Assembly: GCF_000828615.1 (NCBI RefSeq)
Contig: NZ_AP012273.1
Span: forward strand, 1,240,001 to 1,304,000
Length of the DNA stretch: 64,000 nucleotides
Direction of reading: 5' to 3'
From: Thiolapillus brandeum
Lineage (GTDB): Bacteria; Pseudomonadota; Gammaproteobacteria; Chromatiales; Chromatiaceae
In this document: one piece after another, positions 18,764 through 28,836 of the stretch
Layout: each line of letters opens with the position of its first letter
Position numbering within the stretch: position 1 is the first letter of the stretch
Made by a program: the position numbers and the translations under genes
The notes under the pieces: generated by a model
What the model was told of the DNA's origin: nothing
The model's input: the letters and a program-made list of their open reading frames with translations, nothing else
Database searches by the model: none

Positions 18764-19804
18764 ATGGCCAGATCCTATACCCTCGCTGAACTGGCGCAGT
18801 GCAGCGGTGCGCAGTTGCGCGGAGACGGTGACTGCATCATTCAGGGAGTGGAATCACTGAATGGCGCGGGTTCCGGCCAGATCAGCTTTTTCAACAACCG
18901 CAAGTACCGCAAGTATCTGGCTGATACCGCTGCTTCTGCCGTCATTTTGCGCCCGGAAGATGCGGCTGACTGCCCCTGTAATGCGCTGCTCACCGACAAC
19001 CCTTATCTGGTGTGGGCGAAAATTACCCAGTGCTTCGCAGAGCAGAGTCATCAGGAATCCGGCGTCCATGCGGCAGCGGTTGTGGATGCCAGGGCTGAAG
19101 TGAGCCATAGTGCTTCCATTGCTGCGGGAAGCGTGGTGGGTGAAGGAGCGAAGATTGGCGCGGATGTGCGGGTGGGGCCCAACTGTGTGATTGGCCGGAA
19201 CGTGACCCTGGGGCGGGGCACCCATCTGGTGGCTTCGGTAACCCTGCTCGACGGCGTTCGCCTGGGCGAGGACTGTCTGGTGCATCCCGGAGCAGTGATT
19301 GGCAGTGATGGTTTTGGTCTGGCCAATGATGGCGGGCGCTGGGAGAAGGTGGCCCAGCTGGGCAGTGTGAGCATTGGCAACCGGGTGGAGATTGGCGCCA
19401 ACACCACTATCGACCGGGGCGCGATCCACGACACCATCATTGCCGACGGGGTGAAGCTGGACAACCAGATACAGGTGGCCCACAACGTGGAGATTGGTGA
19501 AAATACAGCAATTGCCGCCTGCACCGGTATTTCCGGTTCCACCCGGATTGGCGCAGGATGCACCCTGGCGGGCGGTGTGGGCGTGGTGGGGCATATCGAA
19601 CTGGCCGATGGTGTGCATGTGTCCGGTGCCAGCGTGGTAAGTCGTTCTCTCAAGGAGCCCGGCGTATATACGGGGGGCGTACTGGCTATGCCGCACAAGA
19701 CCTGGCAGAAGAATATCGCACGTATAAAACAACTCGACGACATGGCCAGGCGGCTCCGGAAACTGGAGAAGATGCTGGAAAAGTCGTTGGAAGAGGAATC
19801 CTGA
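18764..19804 (+). CDS. lpxD: UDP-3-O-(3-hydroxyacyl)glucosamine N-acyltransferase
   Basis: LpxD transfers the second 3-hydroxyacyl chain, from acyl-ACP, to the glucosamine of the lipid A precursor. The 346-residue protein has an N-terminal uridine-binding domain (LAELAQCSGAQLRG; SFFNNRKYRKYL) followed by a left-handed beta helix of hexapeptide repeats (about 100-300) and a C-terminal helix. The catalytic histidine is His240 in QIQVAHNVEIGENT. It starts 10 bases after skp. Confidence 0.97.
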   Translation: MARSYTLAELAQCSGAQLRGDGDCIIQGVESLNGAGSGQISFFNNRKYRKYLADTAASAVILRPEDAADCPCNALLTDNPYLVWAKITQCFAEQSHQESGVHAAAVVDARAEVSHSASIAAGSVVGEGAKIGADVRVGPNCVIGRNVTLGRGTHLVASVTLLDGVRLGEDCLVHPGAVIGSDGFGLANDGGRWEKVAQLGSVSIGNRVEIGANTTIDRGAIHDTIIADGVKLDNQIQVAHNVEIGENTAIAACTGISGSTRIGAGCTLAGGVGVVGHIELADGVHVSGASVVSRSLKEPGVYTGGVLAMPHKTWQKNIARIKQLDDMARRLRKLEKMLEKSLEEES

Positions 19805-19866
19805 AGTACGGATTCGGGATAAACAATCAGTTATTCAGGCTGGCTCATCGCGGATGTCCGGTCTTT

Positions 19867-19872
19867 AGGAGG
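19867..19872 (+). promoter_or_regulatory. Ribosome site that selects the TTG start of fabZ
   Basis: A perfect AGGAGG lies 5 bases before the TTG at 19878 but 14 bases before the first in-frame ATG at 19887. The spacing favours TTG as the start codon of fabZ. Confidence 0.75.
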
Positions 19873-19877
19873 TTCCC

Positions 19878-20315
19878 TTGGAAAATATGGATATCGGTCA
19901 GATCATGCAGCGGCTGCCACACCGCTATCCCTTCCTCCTGGTGGATCGGGTGCTGGAATGCACTCCCGGGGAGCATCTTCTTGCGATCAAGAATGTGAGC
20001 ATGAACGAACCCTTCTTTCAGGGGCATTTTCCCGGGAAGCCGGTGATGCCCGGGGTGCTCCTTGTTGAGGCCATGGCTCAGGCCACCTGCCTGTTGGCCA
20101 TGGAAACCGAGCCTTCCGACCAGGACATCACCTATCTGCTCGCAGGAGTGGACAAGGCGCGGTTCAAACGCCAGGTAACTCCTGGTGATCAACTTGCCCT
20201 GGAAGCCACTCTGGAGAAGCGCAAGCGTGGTGTCTGGGTATTCAGTGCCCGGGCTCTGGTGGAGGGCAAAGTGGCGGCCAGCGCCGAGATCATGTGCACA
20301 GCGAGAGAAATTTGA
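19878..20315 (+). CDS. fabZ: 3-hydroxyacyl-ACP dehydratase FabZ
   Basis: FabZ dehydrates 3-hydroxyacyl-ACP in fatty acid elongation and competes with LpxA/LpxD for the same pool, which is why it sits between them. With the TTG start the protein has 145 residues. The hot-dog fold active site is His50 in [14 protein letters not shown] and Glu64 in LLVEAMAQ, four positions earlier than in E. coli because of a shorter N-terminus. [13 protein letters not shown] is the family opening. The TGA stop overlaps a TTG start for lpxA. Confidence 0.97.
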   Translation: MENMDIGQIMQRLPHRYPFLLVDRVLECTPGEHLLAIKNVSMNEPFFQGHFPGKPVMPGVLLVEAMAQATCLLAMETEPSDQDITYLLAGVDKARFKRQVTPGDQLALEATLEKRKRGVWVFSARALVEGKVAASAEIMCTAREI

Positions 20316-21082
20316 TCCATCCCTCAGCCATTGTCGATGACAGCGCCCGCCTCGGGGAAGGTGTATCCGTGGGGCCGTTCAGCATCATTGGCCCTGGGGT
20401 GGAGATCGGTGACGGCTGTGAAATCGGCGCCCATGTGGTGATTCGCTGCAATACCCGCCTGGGCCGAAACAACAGGATTTACCAGTTCGCGTCCGTTGGT
20501 GACGATCCCCAGGATAAAAAATACGCCGGAGAACAGACCTGGCTGGAAATCGGTGATGACAATGTCATTCGTGAATTTGCCACGCTCAACCGGGGGACCG
20601 CCCAGGATCATGGAGTGACCCGCATCGGCAACGGCAACCTGCTCATGGCCTATACCCATGTGGCCCATGACTGCGTGCTCGGAGACAACACCATTCTTGC
20701 CAATGCCGCTTCCCTTGGGGGGCATGTGCAGATCAACGATTGGGCCATTCTTGGCGGTTTTTCCATGGTGCATCAGTTCACACGGGTGGGCGCGCACAGT
20801 TTTGCCGCCATGGGCAGCGCCATTGGCAAGGATGTTCCGCCTTACCTCATGGTGGGAGGCGCGCCTGCGACGCCACGGGGCATCAACACGGAAGGCCTCA
20901 AACGGCGGGGATTCGACGCCAATGACCTGTCCGCCCTGAAAAAAGCCTACCGGCTGCTGTATCGCTCCAATCTGCGCCTGGAAGAAGCCCGGGAACAGAT
21001 CCGGCAACTGTGCGAGGAAGCCGAAGCAGTGCGTCCCCTGGCTGAGTTTATCGTCAACCCTTCGCGCAGTATCATCCGCTGA
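20312..21082 (+). CDS. lpxA: UDP-N-acetylglucosamine acyltransferase
   Basis: LpxA starts lipid A synthesis by moving a 3-hydroxyacyl chain from ACP to the 3-OH of UDP-GlcNAc. The start is placed at TTG 20312 ([17 protein letters not shown]), which matches the family N-terminus and overlaps the fabZ stop; GTG at 20294 would add six residues. With 256 residues, it is made of hexapeptide repeats forming a beta helix, then a C-terminal helical part ([16 protein letters not shown]). The catalytic His is His119 in [12 protein letters not shown]. It overlaps lpxB by one base. Confidence 0.96.
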   Translation: MIHPSAIVDDSARLGEGVSVGPFSIIGPGVEIGDGCEIGAHVVIRCNTRLGRNNRIYQFASVGDDPQDKKYAGEQTWLEIGDDNVIREFATLNRGTAQDHGVTRIGNGNLLMAYTHVAHDCVLGDNTILANAASLGGHVQINDWAILGGFSMVHQFTRVGAHSFAAMGSAIGKDVPPYLMVGGAPATPRGINTEGLKRRGFDANDLSALKKAYRLLYRSNLRLEEAREQIRQLCEEAEAVRPLAEFIVNPSRSIIR

Positions 21083-22239
21083 TGCGTATTGCCCTGGTTG
21101 CGGCTGAGCCCTCGGGAGATCAGCTCGCCGCCGGGCTGATGCGGCGTATCTCGGAAATTCATCCCGGTGTGCGGTTCGAGGGCATTGGCGGGGAAGCCAT
21201 GCTTGCCGCCGGTCTCGACAGCTTTGCGCCCATGGAACGGCTATCCGTCATGGGACTGGTGGAAGTGCTGGGACGCCTGCCGGAACTTCTGCGATTGCGC
21301 CGCAATCTGGTGCGGCACTGGAAAGATCAGCCACCGGATCTGTTCATCGGCGTGGACGCGCCGGATTTCAATCTCAGACTGGAAACCCTGCTGCGGGAAA
21401 AAGGTGTGCCCACGATCCACTATGTCTGTCCCACGGTCTGGGCCTGGCGGCCGGGAAGGGTGAAGAAGATACGCCGTGCGGCGGATCTGGTACTGAGCAT
21501 TTTTCCCTTTGAAAAGAAGTTTCTCCAACAGCACCAGGTGCCCGGCACCTATGTGGGGCATCCCATGGCGGCGGATTATCCCCTGGAGCCTGATCCAGCG
21601 GGCGCCAGAGCGGCCCTGGGTTTGAAAGCAGATGCCCCTGTCCTGGCCTTGCTGCCGGGCAGCCGGGCCGGGGAAGTGAAACGCCTGGCCCCCGCATTTC
21701 TGGGGGCGGCGCAGGTCTGCGCGGAACAGCTTGCCGGACTCCAGGTGATCACCCCCCTGGCCACGCAGGGCACCCAGGCGGATTTTCAGCAGATCCGTCA
21801 GCAACATGCGCCGCATCTGGATATCACCCTGGTGCGCAACAACACACGCCAGGCCCTGGAGGCTGCCGATGTGGTGCTGGTGGCCTCGGGCACAGCCACT
21901 TTTGAAGCCCTGCTGTGCAAACGTCCCATGGTTGTTGGATATCGCCTGAACGCCCTGACCCATGGCATTATCCGGGGACTGAATATGCTGCAGATCGAGC
22001 ATGTCTCCATGGCCAATCTCCTGAGCCGGGAGCCCCTGGCCGGGGAGTATCTGCAGGGAGACTGCACCTCCCCCAAACTGGCGGAGGCGCTGTTGAGACT
22101 GTTCAATGACCCCGGGCGCCGGGCTCATATTGCCGCCCGGTACCGGCAGGTGCATGAAGCCCTGATCATGGATACCAACGACCTTGCCGCCCGGGCGGTG
22201 TTGAAGTTGTACCAGGGCCGGATGAACAAGAGTGAATGA
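21082..22239 (+). CDS. lpxB: Lipid-A-disaccharide synthase
   Basis: LpxB joins UDP-diacylglucosamine to lipid X, forming the lipid A disaccharide; it is a GT19 glycosyltransferase at the inner membrane. The 385-residue product has the family opening [18 protein letters not shown], the stretch [12 protein letters not shown] and the donor-site motif [35 protein letters not shown] follows in the C-terminal Rossmann domain. The ATG overlaps the lpxA stop (TGATG). Confidence 0.97.
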   Translation: MRIALVAAEPSGDQLAAGLMRRISEIHPGVRFEGIGGEAMLAAGLDSFAPMERLSVMGLVEVLGRLPELLRLRRNLVRHWKDQPPDLFIGVDAPDFNLRLETLLREKGVPTIHYVCPTVWAWRPGRVKKIRRAADLVLSIFPFEKKFLQQHQVPGTYVGHPMAADYPLEPDPAGARAALGLKADAPVLALLPGSRAGEVKRLAPAFLGAAQVCAEQLAGLQVITPLATQGTQADFQQIRQQHAPHLDITLVRNNTRQALEAADVVLVASGTATFEALLCKRPMVVGYRLNALTHGIIRGLNMLQIEHVSMANLLSREPLAGEYLQGDCTSPKLAEALLRLFNDPGRRAHIAARYRQVHEALIMDTNDLAARAVLKLYQGRMNKSE

Positions 22240-22240
22240 G

Positions 22241-22813
22241 ATGGCGGAATTGATCTGTGGCGTGGATGAAGTGGGCCGGGGGCCCCTGGCGGGACCGGTA
22301 GTGGCTGCCGCAGTGATTCTCGATCCGGAGCAGCCCATACAGGGGCTGGACGATTCCAAGAAGCTGAGCGAAAAACGCCGGGAAGCCCTGTTCGAGGAAA
22401 TCTGCAACAAGGCCCTGGCCTGGTCCCTGGGCCGTGCGGAAGTCGAGGAGATAGACCGTATCAACATCCTGCAGGCGAGCCTGCTGGCCATGCAGCGGGC
22501 GGTGGCGGATCTGTCTGTCACGCCGGAGCATGCCCTGGTCGATGGCAACAAACTGCCCGATCTTGCCTGCAGCGCCGAGGCCATTGTGGGGGGAGATGGC
22601 AGTGTATCCTGTATCAGTGCCGCCTCCATCATTGCCAAGGTCTCAAGGGATCGGGAAATGCAGGTCATGGACCAACGCTATCCCGGCTATGGCCTGGCCC
22701 GGCACAAGGGTTACCCCACCAAAGCCCACCTGGAAGCCCTGCGGGAGTTGGGCGTCACCAGAATTCACCGCCGCAGCTTTGCCCCCGTGCGCCGGCTTCT
22801 GGAAGATTCCTGA
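22241..22813 (+). CDS. rnhB: Ribonuclease HII
   Basis: RNase HII nicks RNA in RNA-DNA hybrids and removes single ribonucleotides from DNA. The ATG at 22241, one base after the lpxB stop, gives 190 residues starting [18 protein letters not shown]; a GTG at 22232 within lpxB is possible. The acidic site is Asp9/Glu10 in DEVGRG; ALVDGN and AKVSRDREM supply the other active-site segments. [13 protein letters not shown] is the C-terminal signature. The gene is followed by a strong hairpin and dnaE. Confidence 0.97.
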   Translation: MAELICGVDEVGRGPLAGPVVAAAVILDPEQPIQGLDDSKKLSEKRREALFEEICNKALAWSLGRAEVEEIDRINILQASLLAMQRAVADLSVTPEHALVDGNKLPDLACSAEAIVGGDGSVSCISAASIIAKVSRDREMQVMDQRYPGYGLARHKGYPTKAHLEALRELGVTRIHRRSFAPVRRLLEDS

Positions 22814-22818
22814 TACAA

Positions 22819-22845
22819 GGCGGTTCCGGTAACACCGGAGCCGCC
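22819..22845. repeat. 12-bp hairpin between rnhB and dnaE
   Basis: GGCGGTTCCGGT and ACCGGAGCCGCC are separated by 3 bases; one position is a G-T pair. No U tract follows, so it may be a pause, a processing site or a factor-dependent terminator. Confidence 0.55.
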
Positions 22846-22900
22846 AACGTCCCGCGCTGCCATTGTTTCCGGTTGTCATGCGCTACCCGTTGCTGGAATA

Positions 22901-25900
22901 ATGCCCCTCATGGAACCCCGCTTCGTACACCTGCACCTGCATACCGAATACTCCATGGTGGACAGCGTGGTGCGCATCAAGCCTCTGGTGGAGAGCCTGG
23001 CGGAGCAGGGCATGCCTGCGGTGGCAGTCACCGATCAGTTCAACCTGTTTTCCCTGGTGAAGTTCTATCGTGCCACCACGGGGGCAGGTATCAAGCCCAT
23101 TTTTGGCGTGGACCTTCATCTGCGCAACCCCGAGAACCTCAATCATCCGGATCGTCTGGTGCTGCTGGCGCGCAACGATACGGGTTACCGTAATCTGCGC
23201 GAACTCGTATCCCGGGGCTACCAGCAGGGCCAGCATCTGGGAAAACCCATGCTGGACCGGGACTGGCTTACCCTGCAAAGCTGTGAAGGCCTCATTGCCC
23301 TTTCCGGCGCCAGGGATGGCGACGTGGGCAGGGCCTTGCTGGCGGGCCATCAGCAACAGGCCGAAGAACTCCTGGATTACTGGCTGGAACGCTTTGGCGA
23401 TGCCTATTACCTGCAACTGGTGCGTACCGGACGTCCTGATGAGGAAGACTGCCTGCATCTGAGCGTGGAACTGGCTGCGCGCCGCCAGGTGCCTGTGGTG
23501 GCCACCAACGAAGTCTGTTTTCTCAAAGAGGAGGATTTTCAGGCTCACGAGGTCAGGGTCTGCATCAACCAGGGGCGCACCCTGGATGATCCGCGTCGCC
23601 CCAGGGACTATTCCCCCCAGCAATACCTGCGCAGTGCCGAGGAAATGGCAGAGCTCTTCAGGGACATTCCCGAAGCCCTTGAAAACAGCGTGGAGATCGC
23701 CCGGCGTTGCAATGTGACCATGACTTTTGGCGAGAATTTCCTGCCGGACTTTCCGGTGCCGGATGGCCTGAGCATGGACGAGTTCTTCCGGCAGTTGGCT
23801 TGGGAGGGACTGGAAAAACGCCTGGATCGCATTCTGGACCGGAATGCCGGGGATTTCGAGGAACAGCGCAAACCCTACGATGAGCGCCTGAAAACCGAAC
23901 TGGATGTCATCATCGAGATGGGTTTTCCCGGTTACTTTCTTATCGTTGCGGATTTCATCCAGTGGGCCAAGGACAATGATATTCCCGTGGGACCGGGGCG
24001 GGGGTCCGGCGCGGGTTCCCTGGTGGCCTATGCCCTGAAGATCACGGATCTCGACCCCCTGGCCCTGGAATTGCTGTTCGAGCGTTTTCTCAACCCGGAG
24101 CGGGTTTCCATGCCGGATTTCGATATCGATTTCTGCATGGACAAGCGCGACGATGTCATCGAGTACGTGGCGCAAAAGTATGGCCGGGAGGCGGTTTCCC
24201 AGATCATCACCTACGGCTCCATGGCGGCCAAGGCCGTGGTTCGGGATGTGGGCCGGGTGCTGGGGCATCCCTATGGCTTTACCGACCGGGTGGCCAAGAT
24301 GGTGCCTTTCGATCTGGGCATCACCCTGAGCAAGGCCCTGGAGGAAAGCGAGGATCTGAAGCAGGCCTATGAGAATGATGAAGAAGTCACCCAACTCATC
24401 GACATGGCCCTGCAACTGGAGGGCCTGACCCGCAATGCCGGCAAGCATGCGGGCGGGGTGGTTATTGCTCCGGGTAAACTCACCGACTTTTCCGCGCTGT
24501 ACTGTGATGCCGATGGTGGCAACCTGGTCACCCAGTTCGACAAGAACGACGTGGAAGCCGTGGGCCTGGTAAAGTTCGATTTTCTGGGCCTTCGCACCCT
24601 GACCATCATCGACTGGGCCCTGAAGAGCGTGAACCGTCAGCGCCGGGAGCAGGGATTGGAGCCCGTGGACATCGACGCCATTCCCATGGATGATCCCGAG
24701 TCCTTTGCGCTACTCAAGTCCGCCGCCACCACGGCGGTGTTCCAGCTTGAATCCCATGGCATGAAGGAGCTGATCAGCAAGTTGCAGCCGGACAGTTTCG
24801 ACGAGATCACCGCTCTGGTGGCCCTCTACCGTCCCGGTCCCCTGGGCACGGGCATGGTGGACGATTTCATCGCCTGCAAACATGGCAAGAAACAGGCCGA
24901 GTATCCCCATCCCAAACTGGAACCCATTCTCAAGCCCACCTATGGCGTGATCCTGTACCAGGAGCAGGTCATGCAGATTGCCCAGGAGCTGGCGGGTTAT
25001 TCCCTGGGGGGCGCGGATCTGCTGCGCCGGGCCATGGGCAAGAAAAAGCCCGAGGAGATGGAGAAACAGGGTGAGATCTTCCGCCAGGGGGCCGTAGAGC
25101 GGGGCGTGGATGAAGCCCTGGCCACACGCATCTTCGATCTCATGGCCCATTTTGCGGGTTATGGTTTCAACAAGTCTCACTCGGCGGCCTATGCCCTGGT
25201 GTCCTACCAGACCCTGTGGCTCAAGGCCCACTATCCCGCACCTTTCATGGCTGCGGTGCTGTCTGCGGACATGGACAATACGGACAAGGTGGTGCATCTC
25301 ATCGAGGAATGCCGGGAGATGCAGCTGGAAGTGCTGCCACCCCAGGTGAATCGTTCCGAGTATATGTTCAATGCCGACGGAGACCGAACGGTCGTGTATG
25401 GACTGGGCGCCATCAAGGGTGTGGGAGAATCCGCCATCGACGGCATCATTGCCGCCCGCGAGGAAGGAGGTGCCTTCAAGGATCTGTTCGACTTCTGCCG
25501 CCGCATCGATCTGCGCAAATGCAACCGCCGGGTGCTGGAATCCCTGATTCGCGCCGGAGCCCTGGATGAAATGGGCAGCAACCGTGCCACCCTCATGGTG
25601 CAACTGCCCCTGGCCCTGAAAATGGCGGAACAGCATCATGCCCTGGAAGCCGCAGGTCAGACAGACCTGTTCGGTATGAGTGAACCCGAAGCCCCGCCGG
25701 CCATGGGTATCATCCCGGATGATCAGGAGGACTGGAGTGACGAACAACGCCTGCGGGGAGAGAAGGAAACCCTGGGCTTGTTCCTTACCGGCCATCCCAT
25801 CGATTTCTATGAACAGGAACTGAAGCAGATCGCCAGCCGTATTGGCAGCCTGTCCCTGGACGAGAACCAGAAGGGCTATGGCCGGGGCAAGGAAGTGACG

Positions 25901-26446
25901 GTGGCCGGGTTGGTGATGGCGGTGAACAAGCGCAACACCCAGCGCGGCACCATGGCCAGCGTGTTACTGGATGACAAGAGCGGGCGTATTGAACTGACCC
26001 TGTTCAACGAAGCCTTCGAAGCCTGCCGGGAGCTGCTGGTGGTGGACAAGGTGCTGGTGGTGCAGGGCAAGCTGGTGCATGACGAATATCGTGGGGGTCT
26101 GGGCCTGCGCGCCAATGAGGTAAGCAGCTTCGAGGACTACCGGGAGAGCCGCCTGGCGGCCCTGGATCTGGTTCTGGATGAGCAGTTTATCCGCAGCCGG
26201 AAATGGACCGCTGTGGATTTGCGCAACTGGCTGCAGGAGTTGCTGGCGGATTTCCGGGGTGGGAGGGTGCCGGTAGCCATCCGCTATCAGCGTGCCGATG
26301 CCAGTGCCCTGATCCGCCTGGGTGATGAGTGGCGGGTAAAACCCGGGGATGAACTGCTGCACCGCCTGTACCGGGTTCTTGGGGAAGAAGGCGTAGTGCT
26401 GCATTTTGGGAATTTCGTGCAGGAACCCGCGACCGTCGGCGCATAA
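22901..26446 (+). CDS. dnaE: DNA polymerase III alpha subunit
   Basis: DnaE is the replicative polymerase. The 1181 residues start with the PHP domain (FVHLHLHTEYSMVDSV), continue with the palm, where the catalytic aspartates are Asp406 and Asp408 in PDFDIDF, then the fingers (GVILYQEQVMQIAQELAGYS), a helix-hairpin-helix part, the OB fold (EVTVAGLVMAVNKRNTQRGT) and a C-terminal tau-binding region. ATG 22901 is used; ATG 22910 would shorten the protein by three residues. Lying between rnhB and accA is normal for Gammaproteobacteria. Confidence 0.98.
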   Translation: MPLMEPRFVHLHLHTEYSMVDSVVRIKPLVESLAEQGMPAVAVTDQFNLFSLVKFYRATTGAGIKPIFGVDLHLRNPENLNHPDRLVLLARNDTGYRNLRELVSRGYQQGQHLGKPMLDRDWLTLQSCEGLIALSGARDGDVGRALLAGHQQQAEELLDYWLERFGDAYYLQLVRTGRPDEEDCLHLSVELAARRQVPVVATNEVCFLKEEDFQAHEVRVCINQGRTLDDPRRPRDYSPQQYLRSAEEMAELFRDIPEALENSVEIARRCNVTMTFGENFLPDFPVPDGLSMDEFFRQLAWEGLEKRLDRILDRNAGDFEEQRKPYDERLKTELDVIIEMGFPGYFLIVADFIQWAKDNDIPVGPGRGSGAGSLVAYALKITDLDPLALELLFERFLNPERVSMPDFDIDFCMDKRDDVIEYVAQKYGREAVSQIITYGSMAAKAVVRDVGRVLGHPYGFTDRVAKMVPFDLGITLSKALEESEDLKQAYENDEEVTQLIDMALQLEGLTRNAGKHAGGVVIAPGKLTDFSALYCDADGGNLVTQFDKNDVEAVGLVKFDFLGLRTLTIIDWALKSVNRQRREQGLEPVDIDAIPMDDPESFALLKSAATTAVFQLESHGMKELISKLQPDSFDEITALVALYRPGPLGTGMVDDFIACKHGKKQAEYPHPKLEPILKPTYGVILYQEQVMQIAQELAGYSLGGADLLRRAMGKKKPEEMEKQGEIFRQGAVERGVDEALATRIFDLMAHFAGYGFNKSHSAAYALVSYQTLWLKAHYPAPFMAAVLSADMDNTDKVVHLIEECREMQLEVLPPQVNRSEYMFNADGDRTVVYGLGAIKGVGESAIDGIIAAREEGGAFKDLFDFCRRIDLRKCNRRVLESLIRAGALDEMGSNRATLMVQLPLALKMAEQHHALEAAGQTDLFGMSEPEAPPAMGIIPDDQEDWSDEQRLRGEKETLGLFLTGHPIDFYEQELKQIASRIGSLSLDENQKGYGRGKEVTVAGLVMAVNKRNTQRGTMASVLLDDKSGRIELTLFNEAFEACRELLVVDKVLVVQGKLVHDEYRGGLGLRANEVSSFEDYRESRLAALDLVLDEQFIRSRKWTAVDLRNWLQELLADFRGGRVPVAIRYQRADASALIRLGDEWRVKPGDELLHRLYRVLGEEGVVLHFGNFVQEPATVGA

Positions 26447-26471
26447 GGCCCGAATGGCTCGGAACTGACTT

Positions 26472-26509
26472 CCTGAATGAAGTGTCCCCTACAAAGGGAC
26501 GGATTCAGG
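26472..26509. repeat. Two-tier inverted repeat upstream of accA
   Basis: CCTGAAT/ATTCAGG (outer arms) enclose GTCCC/GGGAC (inner arms) with a 7-base loop. TATGAT follows immediately at 26510 and could be a -10 element, but no -35 was found. The hairpin may end the dnaE transcript or act as an operator. Confidence 0.4.
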
Positions 26510-26547
26510 TATGATATACCCCATCCCAAAACCTGTGAGCGGCCTGC

Positions 26548-27504
26548 ATGGACCTCAATTTTCTTGAATTCGAACAACCCATTGCCGAACTCGAAGCCAA
26601 GATCAGCGAACTGCGTTTGCTTGGCGACGATGCCGAGATCAACATCCAGGAGGAAATCGAGCGCCTGGAGGAAAAGAGCCGCAAGCTCACCGAATCCCTG
26701 TTCTCGTCTCTGAATCCCTGGCAGATCTCCCAGCTGGCGCGCCATCCTCTGCGCCCCTATACCCTGGATTACATCGAGCGCATTGTGGATGACTTCGAGG
26801 GCTTGCATGGTGATCGCGCCTTCGCCGATGACCAATCCATCGTCTCCGGCATTGGCCGTATCGATGGCCGCCCGGTGATGATCATTGGCCACCAGAAGGG
26901 CCGGGACACCAAGGAAAAGCTCAAGCGGAATTTTGGCATGCCACGCCCCGAGGGCTACCGAAAAGCCCTGCGCATGATGGAGACGGCGGAACGCTTCAAA
27001 CTGCCAGTGCTTACTTTCATCGACACCCCCGGCGCCTATCCCGGTATCGATGCCGAAGAACGCGGCCAGAGCGAGGCCATTGCCCGCAATCTGCGTGAGA
27101 TGGCGGGTTTGCGTACGCCCATTATTGCCACGGTCATTGGTGAAGGCGGCTCCGGTGGCGCCCTTGCCATTGGCGTGGCAGACAAGCTGATGATGCTTCA
27201 ATACGCTACGTACTCGGTGATTTCTCCTGAAGGCTGTGCTTCCATCCTGTGGAAAAGCGCGGAAAAGGCCTCCCAGGCCGCCGAAGCCATGGCCATCACT
27301 TCCGAGAAGCTCAAGGAACTGGGACTCATCGACGGCATCGTGCCTGAACCCCTGGGTGGTGCCCACCGGGATCTGGACGCCATGGCCAACAATCTCAAGG
27401 CCTCCCTGATTGCCGCCCTGGATGAACTTCAGGACAGTGACGAGGACCGCCTGCTCGACAACCGTTACCAGCGCCTCATGTCCTACGGGGTATTCAGCGA
27501 GTAG
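26548..27504 (+). CDS. accA: Acetyl-CoA carboxylase carboxyltransferase subunit alpha
   Basis: AccA works with AccD to move CO2 from carboxybiotin to acetyl-CoA, making malonyl-CoA for fatty acid synthesis. The 318-residue protein opens [19 protein letters not shown] with a helical N-terminus. The crotonase-like core holds [20 protein letters not shown] and the oxyanion-forming glycines in [17 protein letters not shown]. The last part ([20 protein letters not shown]) is the standard tail. It lies 7 bases before the GTG start of tilS. Confidence 0.98.
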   Translation: MDLNFLEFEQPIAELEAKISELRLLGDDAEINIQEEIERLEEKSRKLTESLFSSLNPWQISQLARHPLRPYTLDYIERIVDDFEGLHGDRAFADDQSIVSGIGRIDGRPVMIIGHQKGRDTKEKLKRNFGMPRPEGYRKALRMMETAERFKLPVLTFIDTPGAYPGIDAEERGQSEAIARNLREMAGLRTPIIATVIGEGGSGGALAIGVADKLMMLQYATYSVISPEGCASILWKSAEKASQAAEAMAITSEKLKELGLIDGIVPEPLGGAHRDLDAMANNLKASLIAALDELQDSDEDRLLDNRYQRLMSYGVFSE

Positions 27505-27510
27505 TCCTGC

Positions 27511-28836
27511 GTGGCACCGGCTGACCTGGCTTTTTCCCCCGAAAGACTGTTACAGACTCTGCGGGGCCTGCCGGTACCCGGCAGCTACCGGGTTGCCATC
27601 AGTGGCGGGTTGGATTCCGTGGTGCTGCTGCATGCACTGCATGCCATCAGTGGAAAACTGGCGGCGCCCCTGACTGCCGTGCATGTCAATCATGGCCTGC
27701 ATGGCGATGCCCTGGAATGGGAAGACTTCTGTGAAGCCCTGTGTGCCTCTCTGGACATCCCCCTGCTCAGCCTGCAGCTGGAGTTGCAGCCTCTGCGTGG
27801 CATGAGCCTGGAAGCCATGGCCCGGGAAGCCCGTTACAGTATTATTGCCGAGCAGATGGCCGAGGGAGAAATGCTGCTTACCGCCCATCATGGTGATGAC
27901 CAGGTGGAAACCGTTTTACTGCAACTGTTGCGGGGCGCGGGGGTTACCGGCCTTGCGGCCATGCCGGTGCTGCGGGACTGGCAGTCCGGCTGGCTGGCGC
28001 GACCGCTGTTGGGTTTCAGCCGTGCTGAACTGCAAGCCTGGGCGGAAAAGCACGGCTTGCGCTGGCGGGAAGACCCCAGCAATCTGGAAACGGATATCCG
28101 CCGCAATTATCTGCGCCATGAAATCGTTCCCCTGCTCAGGGAACAATGGCCGGGATTGCTGGCCACTGTGGGGCGCAGTGCGCGGCACTGTGGCGAGGCG
28201 GCGGCCATTCTTCAGCAGGTTGCAGAAGAGGATCTGATGCTGGTATTGGATCTGGCCCATCCCTGGCAGCTGCCTCTGCCGGGGCTGGGGGTTCTGCCTG
28301 CCGAGCGCCTGAAGAACCTGCTGCGCTACTGGATAGGCAGCCGTGATCTGCCGGTGCCAGGTGAGCAGATCATAACCCGTATACTTCAGGAAGTCGTTCC
28401 CGCCCGCGAGGATGCGCTTCCCCAGGTGGATTGGGAAGGGGGACAGTTGCGCCGCTATCGTGGGCGCCTGTATCTGATGCCGTCTTTGCCGGGGGTGCCG
28501 GAGGCCGGTCTCGCCTTGACCTGGAATGGCCGGGAGGATCTGATCCTGCCTGCCGGGTTGGGGAAGCTGCATGCCCGGGAAATCACGGACTGGCTGACAG
28601 CAGGGGTGTCGGTGGTGTTTCGCGAGGAAGGCATGCGCTGCCGGTTGGCCGGTCGGGAAGGGGAGCGCAGCTTCAAACGCCTGTGCCAGGACCTGCATAT
28701 TCCTCCCTGGTTGCGATCCCGCATGCCTCTGCTGGTGCAGGATGGCCGCCTGCTGGCTCTGGGGGACTATGGCTTGTGTGAGCCGCTGTCCGGAGAAAAT
28801 CCTCTGGTGTGGGAGCGTCCCGAATGGCTTTCCTGA
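27511..28836 (+). CDS. tilS: tRNA(Ile)-lysidine synthase
   Basis: TilS converts the wobble C of tRNA-Ile(CAU) to lysidine so that it reads AUA and is charged with isoleucine. It starts with GTG and has 441 residues. The PP-loop SGGLDSVVLL is at residues 31-40, followed by the HVNHGL motif and HHGDDQVETVLLQLLRG. The C-terminal domain has the RRREGERSFKR-like TilS substrate-binding segment (LAGREGERSFKRLCQDL). Its end overlaps the start of the PqiA-like gene. The tRNA it modifies is the one whose 3' half is duplicated at 61259. Confidence 0.96.
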   Translation: MAPADLAFSPERLLQTLRGLPVPGSYRVAISGGLDSVVLLHALHAISGKLAAPLTAVHVNHGLHGDALEWEDFCEALCASLDIPLLSLQLELQPLRGMSLEAMAREARYSIIAEQMAEGEMLLTAHHGDDQVETVLLQLLRGAGVTGLAAMPVLRDWQSGWLARPLLGFSRAELQAWAEKHGLRWREDPSNLETDIRRNYLRHEIVPLLREQWPGLLATVGRSARHCGEAAAILQQVAEEDLMLVLDLAHPWQLPLPGLGVLPAERLKNLLRYWIGSRDLPVPGEQIITRILQEVVPAREDALPQVDWEGGQLRRYRGRLYLMPSLPGVPEAGLALTWNGREDLILPAGLGKLHAREITDWLTAGVSVVFREEGMRCRLAGREGERSFKRLCQDLHIPPWLRSRMPLLVQDGRLLALGDYGLCEPLSGENPLVWERPEWLS

